Position numbers and translations under genes: made by a program
Notes under the pieces: generated by a model
Database searches by the model: none
What the model saw: the letters and a program-made list of their open reading frames with translations, nothing else
What the model was told of the DNA's origin: nothing
NCBI GenBank assembly: GCA_002083435.1
Contig: LWDJ01000035.1
Span: 1-64,000, forward strand
Direction: 5' to 3'
Origin: Proteobacteria bacterium SG_bin6
GTDB taxonomy: Bacteria > Pseudomonadota > Alphaproteobacteria > Sphingomonadales > Sphingomonadaceae
DNA length: 64,000 nucleotides
Shown: positions 25,617-32,721 of the stretch, one piece after another
Position numbering within the stretch: the stretch's first letter is position 1
Layout of the letters: each line of letters starts with the position of its first letter

Positions 25617-26684
25617 TCACCCGCACTGGCCGCGATGACGCAGCTTGTGGTCGGCGAGCACCAGCGCGACCATCGCCGCGACCACCGGCGCGCCGCGAAT
25701 CCCGACGCACGGATCGTGCCGGCCCTTGGTCGCGATGTCGGTGGCCGCGCCGTTGCGCGTGATCGTCTCCACTGGCGTCAGGATCGAGCTGGTCGGCTTG
25801 AACGCCACCCGCAAGGTGATCGGCTGGCCGGTCGAAATGCCCCCCGCGATCCCGCCGGCATGGTTGGCGAGGAACAGCGGCCCGTTATTGCCCGGGCGCA
25901 TCGCATCGGCATTGTCCTCGCCGCGCGCCGCCGCCGCCGCGAAGCCATCCCCGATCTCGACCCCCTTCACCGCGTTGATCCCCATGCAGGCGTGCGCCAA
26001 GTCGGCGTCGAGCTTGGCATAGAGCGGCGCGCCCCAGCCCGCCGGCACACCCTCCGCCGCGCAACCGATCACCGCGCCAAGCGACGATCCCGCCTTGCGC
26101 GCGGCGTCGACCAGCCCTTCCCAGCGCGCGGCTGCCTGCGCGTCGGGACAGAAAAAGGGATTGCGGTCGATCTCGGCGGGATCGAAGCGCGCGGGGTCGA
26201 TCGCGTCGCCGCCGATCGCCTCGACCCAGGCGGTGATCTTTACCTCGGCGATGATCTTGCGCGCGATGGCGCCGGCCGCCACCCGCATCGCCGTCTCCCG
26301 CGCCGAGGAGCGCCCGCCGCCGCGATAATCGCGAAAGCCATATTTGGCGTCATAGGCATAATCGGCATGGCCCGGGCGATAGGCCTGCGCGACCTCGCTG
26401 TAATCCTTGGAACGCTGATCGACGTTATCGATGTAGAGCGCGATCGGGGTGCCGGTGGTCCGCCCCTCGAAGATGCCGGAGAGGATGCGCACCCGATCGG
26501 GCTCCTGGCGCTGCGTGGTGAAGCGCGACTGGCCGGGACGGCGCTGATCGAGGAACGGCTGAATATCGGCTTCGCTGAGCGCGATCCCCGGCGGGCAGCC
26601 ATCGACCACCGCGCCGATCGCCGGACCATGAGACTCGCCCCAGGTGGTGAGGCGGAGGAGATGGCCGAAGCTGTTGTGGCTCAA
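25617..26684 (-). CDS. aroC: Chorismate synthase
   Basis: AroC makes chorismate from EPSP with reduced FMN, the last step of the shikimate pathway. The 355-residue protein begins MSHNSFGHLLRLTTWGESHG from a TTG start, matching the family N-terminus. The three signatures are present: GESHGPAIG, GGRSSARETAMRVA, and RGEDNADAMRPGN. It lies on the same strand as fabI and yihY upstream, but the DUF559 gene with its inverted repeats sits between fabI and aroC. The start has only a weak Shine-Dalgarno sequence. Confidence 0.96.
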   Translation of the reverse strand: MSHNSFGHLLRLTTWGESHGPAIGAVVDGCPPGIALSEADIQPFLDQRRPGQSRFTTQRQEPDRVRILSGIFEGRTTGTPIALYIDNVDQRSKDYSEVAQAYRPGHADYAYDAKYGFRDYRGGGRSSARETAMRVAAGAIARKIIAEVKITAWVEAIGGDAIDPARFDPAEIDRNPFFCPDAQAAARWEGLVDAARKAGSSLGAVIGCAAEGVPAGWGAPLYAKLDADLAHACMGINAVKGVEIGDGFAAAAARGEDNADAMRPGNNGPLFLANHAGGIAGGISTGQPITLRVAFKPTSSILTPVETITRNGAATDIATKGRHDPCVGIRGAPVVAAMVALVLADHKLRHRGQCG

Positions 26685-26747
26685 AAGGGCATCCCGACGG
26701 TTCCTGGCATCATCGTTCCGACGTCTCGCACAACCGTTTGCCTCGGT

Positions 26748-27158
26748 CTATTCCCCTCTCCCCTCGGGGGAGAGGGAGGGGCCCGTCGCCTCGCGACGGG
26801 AGGGTGAGGGGAGCGCGGCTATGATAGCCTGCAGCACGCCGTCGATATTGCTGGTCACCTCGTGGTTCCAGAAGCGCAGCACGCGATAGCCTTGGCCGAC
26901 GAGAAAGGCATCCCGCGCGGCATCGGCGGCTTCGGCTGGGGCACCACTATGGGTTTCGCCGTCCAGCTCGATCACCAGTCTTGCCTCGGCGGCGAAAAAA
27001 TCGACGATATAGTGGCCGAGCCAGACCTGGCGGCGGAACTTGCGTCCGCCAAGTTGTCGGTTGCGTAGACGTGCCCAAAGCAGCGCTTCGGGCGTAGTTT
27101 GGTTGTGACGGAGCGACCGTGCCCGCGCGAGTGGCGTGCTTCCTGGCGGCCGGCGCAT
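26748..27158 (-). CDS. DUF559 (VSR-like PD-(D/E)xK) endonuclease-type protein
   Basis: The 136-residue protein shows the DUF559 pattern: LRHNQTTPEALLWARLR, then KFRRQVWLGHYIVDFFAAEARLVIELDGETH with the catalytic-type Asp and E-x-D, then VLRFWNHEVTSNIDGVLQAI. The fold is that of very-short-patch-repair nucleases; activity has not been shown for most members. The last 20 or so codons (PSPSRREATGPSLSPEGRGE) are read straight through a palindromic repeat arm, so the tail is probably not a domain. The gene is enclosed by ~59-nt inverted repeats (26753-26811 and 27159-27218) that abut the fabI stop codon. The ATG at 27158 touches the right arm. Confidence 0.87.
   Translation of the reverse strand: MRRPPGSTPLARARSLRHNQTTPEALLWARLRNRQLGGRKFRRQVWLGHYIVDFFAAEARLVIELDGETHSGAPAEAADAARDAFLVGQGYRVLRFWNHEVTSNIDGVLQAIIAALPSPSRREATGPSLSPEGRGE
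26753..26811 (+). repeat. Left inverted repeat of the DUF559 unit (palindromic family B)
   Basis: The arm contains two internal hairpins: CCTCTCCCC/GGGGGAGAGG and CCCGTCGC/GCGACGGG, ending GGGTGAGGGG. Its conserved blocks match the reverse complement of 27159-27218. The DUF559 C-terminus is encoded within it. Confidence 0.8.
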
Positions 27159-27218
27159 CCCCCTCACCCTCCCAAGCTGCGCTTGGGCCCCTCCCTCCCC
27201 CCCCTTGGGGAGAGGGGG
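27159..27218 (-). repeat. Right inverted repeat of the DUF559 unit (palindromic family B)
   Basis: Read on the minus strand it has the same blocks as the left arm (CCCCTCTCCCC, GAGGGAGGGGCCC, GGGAGGGTGAGGGG). The inner stem is CCCAAGC/GCTTGGG instead of CCCGTCGC/GCGACGGG, i.e. compensatory change. It ends at the base before the fabI stop codon. Confidence 0.8.
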
Positions 27219-28046
27219 TTACCCCAGCGCGATATCCGGCGCGTCCTCCGCTTTCATGCCGATCACGTGATAGCCGGCGTCGACATGGTGCGTCTCGCCC
27301 GTCACCCCGGCCGACAGGTCGCTCAACAGATAGAGCGCCGAGCCGCCGACGTCCTCGATCGTCACGTTGCGCTTCAGCGGCGAGTTATACTCGTTCCACT
27401 TCAGGATCAGGCGGAAATCGCCGATCCCCGACGCGGCGAGCGTCTTGATCGGCCCGGCCGAAATCGCATTCACCCGGATGCGATCACGCCCCAGATCGGC
27501 GGCGAGATATTTGACGCTCGTCTCCAGCGCCGATTTCGCCACGCCCATCACATTATAATGCGGCACCACTTTCTCGGCGCCGTAATAGCTGAGCGTCAGC
27601 AGCGCGCCCCCGTTCGGCATCATCGCCGCCGCGCGCTGGGCGATGGCGGTGAAGGAATAGACGCTGACGTTCATCGTCATCAGGAAATTGTCGAGGCTGG
27701 TGTCGCAATAGCGCCCGCGCAGCTCGTTCTTGTCCGAAAAGCCGATCGCGTGGACGACGAAATCGATCGTCGGCCAGCGCGCCGCCAGCTCGGCGAAGCA
27801 GCGGTCCAGCGCGGCCATATCCCTCACGTCGCAATCGATCAGGAACGGGCCGTTCGCGCCGCCCCCGCCCTCGCCGAGCAAGGATTGGGCGAGCGGACGC
27901 ACGCGCTTTTCCATCACCTCGCCCTGATAGCTGAAGGCGAGTTCGGCGCCCGCTTCGTGCAGTGCCTTGGCGATCCCCCAGGCAAGCGACTTGTCGTTCG
28001 CCAGCCCCATGATCAGGCCGCGCTTGCCGCGCATCAATTCAGTCAA
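27219..28046 (-). CDS. fabI: Enoyl-[acyl-carrier-protein] reductase (NADH), FabI
   Basis: FabI performs the last reduction in fatty-acid elongation. The 275-residue SDR protein starts at TTG 28046 (GGGGAGG 8 nt upstream), giving MTELMRGKRGLIMGLAND, the conserved alphaproteobacterial N-terminus; the ATG four codons later lacks a ribosome-binding site. The FabI-type active site is visible: LTLSYYGAEKVVPHYNVMGVAK (Tyr-x6-Lys, quoted in two overlapping parts: SYYGAEKV, YNVMGVAK) and AISAGPIKTLAASGI. It begins 4 nt after the yihY stop. Confidence 0.95.
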   Translation of the reverse strand: MTELMRGKRGLIMGLANDKSLAWGIAKALHEAGAELAFSYQGEVMEKRVRPLAQSLLGEGGGGANGPFLIDCDVRDMAALDRCFAELAARWPTIDFVVHAIGFSDKNELRGRYCDTSLDNFLMTMNVSVYSFTAIAQRAAAMMPNGGALLTLSYYGAEKVVPHYNVMGVAKSALETSVKYLAADLGRDRIRVNAISAGPIKTLAASGIGDFRLILKWNEYNSPLKRNVTIEDVGGSALYLLSDLSAGVTGETHHVDAGYHVIGMKAEDAPDIALG

Positions 28047-28049
28047 GGC

Positions 28050-29000
28050 TCAGGCCTCCCCGTCGAAATCGTCGCTCCTTACGCCCTGATCCTCGGCTTC
28101 GGCTAGTGCCGCGTTGAGCTGCGCGCCGACGACCAGCCCGAGCCCGACCAGGAAGAAGAAGATCAGCGCGATCATCACGCCCGCGAGGCTGCCATAGGTC
28201 ATGTCGTAATTGGCGAAGTTGGCGAGCACGAAGGGGAGCGCGGTCGTCACCGCCAGCCACCAGCTCGCGGTGAAGACGGCGCCCGGCCATTTGGGCGCCT
28301 GGCTGTCGCGATATTGCGGCGGGGTGAGCGAGTAGAACAGCATGTAAAGCGCGCCGAACAGCGCCACCGCTGGCGCCAGCCGGGTGACGGAGACGATCGA
28401 GAGCGCGCCGGTCGCGAAGGGCAGCACGCGCATGATGAACTGCTCGACCGCGACCAACGTCACCTGCAAACTGAACGCGAGCAGCACCATGATCAGCGAC
28501 ACAACGATCAGCGCGATCGACCACAGCCGGTAATGCCAGAACGGCCGGATCGATTTGACGCCATAAGCGCGGCGCAGAATGTCGCGAATCGTCTCGACGA
28601 AGCTCGCGGTGGACCACAGCCCGACGATCGCCCCTAGCCACAGCAGCGAGCCCGATCGCGCGGCGAGCACGTCGGCGATTGGTGTCTTCAACACGCTGGC
28701 CACCTCGGGGGGCACGGTGCGCAGGAAAGTATCCACCGTGCGCAACCCTCCCTCGGTCCGCCCGACCAGCCGCGCAACCGCCGCCGCGACGATGAAGAAG
28801 GGAAACAGCGTCAGGATCGAAAGATAAGCTAGGTTGCCCGCATGGACGAAGCCATCCGCCAGCACGCCCGAGGTGACGCGCGCCAGCACTTCGCGCGCAT
28901 AACTACCCGGCGCCATGAAGGCGAGCCGGCGATCGAGCTTCCGCCCGCGTTCGGGGTGAAGCCGCCGTTCCTCGGGCGAGCGGGCGGAGAGATGCTGCAT
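28050..29000 (-). CDS. YihY/BrkB-family integral membrane protein
   Basis: This 316-residue inner-membrane protein has a short basic cytoplasmic N-terminus and about six membrane helices. YihY-family hallmarks are present: HAGNLAYLSILTLFPFFIV, LWLGAIVGLWSTASFVETI, WWLAVTTALPFVLANFANYDMTYGSLAGVM, given here as landmarks in pieces. The family was once called ribonuclease BN or BrkB, but that nuclease assignment is wrong; the function is unknown. It is directly upstream of fabI (4-nt gap), likely one transcript. Confidence 0.9.
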   Translation of the reverse strand: MQHLSARSPEERRLHPERGRKLDRRLAFMAPGSYAREVLARVTSGVLADGFVHAGNLAYLSILTLFPFFIVAAAVARLVGRTEGGLRTVDTFLRTVPPEVASVLKTPIADVLAARSGSLLWLGAIVGLWSTASFVETIRDILRRAYGVKSIRPFWHYRLWSIALIVVSLIMVLLAFSLQVTLVAVEQFIMRVLPFATGALSIVSVTRLAPAVALFGALYMLFYSLTPPQYRDSQAPKWPGAVFTASWWLAVTTALPFVLANFANYDMTYGSLAGVMIALIFFFLVGLGLVVGAQLNAALAEAEDQGVRSDDFDGEA

Positions 29001-29049
29001 GACCGCTGCTCAGAACGCCCGAAAGTGGCGCGCGTTACCCCGCGCCCGT

Positions 29050-29979
29050 TCACCCATCGAATTTGCCGCGGGGATTGCCTTGATCGCGCGCGCCCCAGCG
29101 CTGGACGAACTCGACCAAGGCATCGTCGATCACCGGCAGATCGACGAGCAGGGTGACGAGCTGGTCGCCGCGCCCGGCCTTGCCCTGAAACCCCTTGCCC
29201 TTCAGCCGCAGCACCTTGCCCGAGCTCGATCCCTTGGGAATGTTGAGCATCACCGGGCCTTCGACCGTCGGCACCTTCACCGGCCCGCCGAGCACCGCCT
29301 CGGCGAGGCTCACCGGCAGGTCGAGCCGGACATCGTCGCCATCCCGGGTGAAGAAGCGGTGCGGCAGGATATCGAGCGTTACCAGCGCGTCGCCGGGGCC
29401 GCCCGGGCCGGGATCGCCCTTGCCGGCGAGGCGGAGCTGCTGACCGCTCTCGAACCCGGCGGGAAGCTTCAGGTCGATCGTACTGCCATCGCGCAGCGCG
29501 ATCCGCTGGGCCTTGAGCGTCGCGGCATCGACGAACGGCACCGCGAGCTTATAGGCGACATTGGCGCCCTTGGGCGATGGGCGCCGACCAAAGCCGCTCG
29601 CGAAACCGCCGCCACCGCCGCCGCGCCGGCCGCCGAACAACCCTTCGAAAATGTCGCCGAAGTCGGAAGAATCACCACCCGAAAACTCGAAGCCACCCGG
29701 CTGGAACCCGGCGCCGCCACCGCCCGGCCCCTGGCGGAATTGAAACGGGTTCATCGGATTGCCGTTGCCGTCGATCTCGCCGCGATCGAAGCGCGCGCGC
29801 TTGTCCTTGTCGGAGAGCAGATCATAGGCCTGGGTCACCTGGCTGAAGCGCTCGGCGGCCTTTGGGTTGTTGGTGTTGCGATCGGGGTGCAGCTCCTTGG
29901 CGAGCTTGCGATAGGCCTTCTTGATGTCAGCCTCGCTCGCGCCTCGCGCGACGCCCAGCAATTGGTACGGATCAGCCAT
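29050..29979 (-). CDS. DnaJ-type (CbpA-like) co-chaperone
   Basis: The 309-residue J-protein has an N-terminal J domain (residues 4-70) with the HPD motif in KELHPDRN. A long Gly/Phe-rich linker (about 78-140) follows, with two beta-sandwich C-terminal domains (about 145-300). The Cys-rich zinc finger of true DnaJ is absent, making it a class B or CbpA-like co-chaperone. It would deliver substrates to DnaK and stimulate its ATPase. It lies 49 nt upstream of yihY on the same strand. Confidence 0.9.
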   Translation of the reverse strand: MADPYQLLGVARGASEADIKKAYRKLAKELHPDRNTNNPKAAERFSQVTQAYDLLSDKDKRARFDRGEIDGNGNPMNPFQFRQGPGGGGAGFQPGGFEFSGGDSSDFGDIFEGLFGGRRGGGGGGFASGFGRRPSPKGANVAYKLAVPFVDAATLKAQRIALRDGSTIDLKLPAGFESGQQLRLAGKGDPGPGGPGDALVTLDILPHRFFTRDGDDVRLDLPVSLAEAVLGGPVKVPTVEGPVMLNIPKGSSSGKVLRLKGKGFQGKAGRGDQLVTLLVDLPVIDDALVEFVQRWGARDQGNPRGKFDG

Positions 29980-30052
29980 TGGGTCCCTCTTTCCCGCCTA
30001 TTTGGGGGATTTGGGCAGCGGGTGCAAATAGCGGGAAGTCGTAGCCTCCGCC

Positions 30053-31660
30053 CTACCCCCGGTTCACGAAATCCCACACTTTGGAGATCACCACCGATCC
30101 CTCGCCCACCGCCGCCGCGACGCGCTTGACCGAGCCCGCCCGCACGTCGCCCACCGCGAAGATGCCGGGACGCGACGTCGCGTAGGCTGAGCCATGGCCG
30201 GTGACGATGAAGCCCTTGGGGTCGAGCTCGACCAGGCCGGATAGCCAGGCGGTGTTGGGCGCCGCCCCCACCATCACGAACAGCCCGCGCGTGCGCACGA
30301 TCCGGTCTTCCCGCCCGGCGCTGCGGATCGTCACGGCGGTGAGCCCGTTGTGATCGCCGTCGAGCGCGATCACCTCGCTCTCATATTCGATGCTGATATT
30401 GTCGGCGGCCTCCAACCGCTCGCTGAGATAGCTCGACATCGACGCGGCGAGCGAGCCACCGCGCACGATCAGCCGCACGCAGCGCGCGCTGCGGCTGAGG
30501 TACATCGCCGCCTGCCCCGCCGAATTGCCACCGCCGATGATCACTGCCTCGGTCTCGCGGCAACGGCGTGCCTCGATCTCGGTCGCCGCGTAATAGACGC
30601 CCTTGCCCTCGAACTCGATCAGCCGGGCGAGCGGCAGGCGGCGATATTGCACCCCGGTCGCCACCACCACGGCACGCGCACGAACCCGGCGGCCGTCGTC
30701 GAGGGTCGCGCAGAAGGCGCCATCCTCCAACTGGTCGAGCGCGGCGACGCGGTACGGCATCACGAAGCGCGTGCCGAACTTCATCGCCTGCACCTCGCCG
30801 CGCCACACCAGATCGGCACCCGAAATGCCGGTGGGGAAGCCCATGTAATTCTCGATCCGGCTGGAGGTGCCGGCCTGGCCGCCCACCGCCAGATCCTCCA
30901 CCACCAGCGCGCGCAGCCCTTCGGCGCCGGCATAGACCGCCGCCGCCACCCCCGACGGACCGCCGCCGACAATCAGCACGTCGAACGCGTCGTCCTCGTT
31001 CAGTTCCATGTCGAGGCCGAGCAGCTGCGCCACGACACGGGGCGTGGGTTCCTCCACCCATTGGCCGCGCCCGAAAATCACCCCGGCGCGATCGCTCGGC
31101 GTCTCGCAATCGGCGGCGGCGGCGCGCGCGGCCTCGCTGCCCAGCGGATGCGAGCGATAGGGAATCTTGTTCCGGCTTGCGAATTCGGCGACGCGGCGCA
31201 CCGCGACATCCTCATCCTCGCCGATCAGCGTCAGCGCGCTGTCCTGCTCGTCGAGCTGGCGGCGGCGGCGCGCGGCGAGCACCGTCAGGATGATGTCGCT
31301 CATTTCGGGCGTTTGCGCCATCAGCGCGAGCATCGTCTCGCGCGGCACCTCGATCACCCGCGTCGGGCGGCAGGTGCGCAACGGCATCGACCAGTTGCCG
31401 GCGTTGAGGAAGGCGATCTCGCCCATGAACTGGCCCGGCCCCAGTGAGCTCGGCAAATGGCGCTCGCCGGTGAAGGGGTTGAACACCTCGATCTCGCCTT
31501 CCTCCACATAAGTGAAGCGATCGATCGGCTTGCCGGGATCGGCGAGCACGGTGCCGGGCGGATAGTCCACCGTCCGCCCCGCCGCGCGCATTGCCGCGAC
31601 ATGTTCGGGGTGGAGCGGAGTGCGCCGCATCTGCCGCAGATCGCCGGCGATGGTTTCCAT
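30053..31660 (-). CDS. cNMP-binding domain fused to thioredoxin-reductase-like flavoprotein
   Basis: The 535-residue protein combines three parts. Residues about 10-140 form a CRP-type cyclic-nucleotide-binding domain (VDYPPGTVLADPGKPIDRF, and PGQFMGEIAFLNAG). Residues about 145-215 look like a degenerate thioredoxin-like linker (IPYRSHPLGSEAAR). The rest is a TrxR-type FAD/NAD(P)H module (VLIVGGGPSGVAAAVYAGAE, ENYMGFPTGI, EAVIIGGGNSAGQAAMYL, FAVGDVRAGSVKRVAAAVGE). The redox CxxC of thioredoxin reductase is absent; that stretch reads GVYYAATEIEARRC. It is probably a cytoplasmic NAD(P)H oxidoreductase gated by a nucleotide or lipid signal. Start: ATG after GGGAGAGACGATC. Divergent from the ABC genes. 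Confidence 0.9.
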   Translation of the reverse strand: METIAGDLRQMRRTPLHPEHVAAMRAAGRTVDYPPGTVLADPGKPIDRFTYVEEGEIEVFNPFTGERHLPSSLGPGQFMGEIAFLNAGNWSMPLRTCRPTRVIEVPRETMLALMAQTPEMSDIILTVLAARRRRQLDEQDSALTLIGEDEDVAVRRVAEFASRNKIPYRSHPLGSEAARAAAADCETPSDRAGVIFGRGQWVEEPTPRVVAQLLGLDMELNEDDAFDVLIVGGGPSGVAAAVYAGAEGLRALVVEDLAVGGQAGTSSRIENYMGFPTGISGADLVWRGEVQAMKFGTRFVMPYRVAALDQLEDGAFCATLDDGRRVRARAVVVATGVQYRRLPLARLIEFEGKGVYYAATEIEARRCRETEAVIIGGGNSAGQAAMYLSRSARCVRLIVRGGSLAASMSSYLSERLEAADNISIEYESEVIALDGDHNGLTAVTIRSAGREDRIVRTRGLFVMVGAAPNTAWLSGLVELDPKGFIVTGHGSAYATSRPGIFAVGDVRAGSVKRVAAAVGEGSVVISKVWDFVNRG

Positions 31661-31773
31661 GATCGTCTCTCCCGCCCGATGGGGCGGCGCCGCCATAGCA
31701 GCGCCACGCGAGCCGCGCCAAGCGCGGGGCGCGATCATTTCCGCTATAGACAGATAACACACCGCCGGTTAGC

Positions 31774-31799
31774 TTTCCCCAAAAGTCTTTGCGGGGAAG
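31774..31799 (+). promoter_or_regulatory. Hairpin covering the ABC ATPase ribosome-binding site
   Basis: TTTCCCC (31774-31780) can pair with GGGGAAG (31793-31799), and the latter is the Shine-Dalgarno sequence 5 nt before the ATG at 31805. The loop is 12 nt. This could modulate translation of the ABC genes; the stem is short, so the role is tentative. Confidence 0.35.
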
Positions 31800-31804
31800 A
31801 AACG

Positions 31805-32704
31805 ATGCTCGAACTCAGCCACGTTACCCATGTCTATCCGAATGGCACGCGGGCGCTTGACGATGTGAGCCTTTCCATTCCGACGGGCATGTTCGGGCTG
31901 CTCGGCCCCAATGGCGCTGGCAAGTCGACTCTGATGCGCACGGTCGCGACGCTGCAGACGCCGAGCAGCGGCAGCATCCGCTTCGCCGACATCGACGTGA
32001 TCGCCGAGCCCGAGCGGCTGCGCGAACAGCTTGGCTATCTGCCTCAGGATTTCGGCGTCTATCCGCGCGTCTCCGCCTACGACATGCTCGATCACATGGC
32101 GGTGCTGAAGGGCATCGCCAGCAAGAGCGAACGCCGCGACACGGTGGAGACTTTGCTCAACCAGACCAATCTGTGGAACGTCCGCAAGAAGGCAATCGCC
32201 GGCTTTTCGGGCGGGATGCGGCAGCGGTTCGGCATTGCCCAGGCGTTGATCGGCAATCCGCGGCTGATCATCGTCGACGAGCCCACCGCCGGGCTCGATC
32301 CCGAGGAGCGCAACCGCTTCCTCAACCTGCTCGCGGAAATTGGCGAGCAGGTGGTCGTGATCCTGTCGACCCACATCGTCGAGGATGTCGCCGATCTGTG
32401 CCCGCGCATGGCGGTGCTCGCCGGCGGGCGCATCCAGTTGGAAGGCGCCCCGCTGGAACTGATCGCGCGCAGCCGTGGCAGCGTGTGGGCGAAGACGATC
32501 GACCGCGGTGCACTCGAAGCGCACCAGGCGCGCTATGAGGTGATCTCGACCCGCTTGTTCGCCGGTCGCACCGTGATCCATGTGCTGAGCGAGAGCGACC
32601 CCGGCGACGGCTTCGAAGGCGTGAACGGCGGGCTGGAGGACGTGTATTTCGCGACCCTCGCCCGCTCGCGCCGCCCCGCCACCCCCACCGCCCAAGCGGC
32701 CTGA
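31805..32704 (+). CDS. ABC transporter ATP-binding protein
   Basis: The 299-residue ATPase has Walker A GPNGAGKST (about 36-44), Q-loop region LGYLPQDFGVY, signature FSGGMRQRFG, Walker B RLIIVDEPTAGLDP, and the switch His in LSTHIVEDV. The C-terminal 80 residues form a regulatory domain of the type found in multidrug-like ATPases. It lies 17 nt upstream of the permease-aminopeptidase fusion gene and surely powers it. The substrate is not known; such sets are usually exporters of peptides or other envelope-active compounds. Confidence 0.93.
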   Translation: MLELSHVTHVYPNGTRALDDVSLSIPTGMFGLLGPNGAGKSTLMRTVATLQTPSSGSIRFADIDVIAEPERLREQLGYLPQDFGVYPRVSAYDMLDHMAVLKGIASKSERRDTVETLLNQTNLWNVRKKAIAGFSGGMRQRFGIAQALIGNPRLIIVDEPTAGLDPEERNRFLNLLAEIGEQVVVILSTHIVEDVADLCPRMAVLAGGRIQLEGAPLELIARSRGSVWAKTIDRGALEAHQARYEVISTRLFAGRTVIHVLSESDPGDGFEGVNGGLEDVYFATLARSRRPATPTAQAA

Positions 32705-32721
32705 GCGGGGAGGCCGGACCG

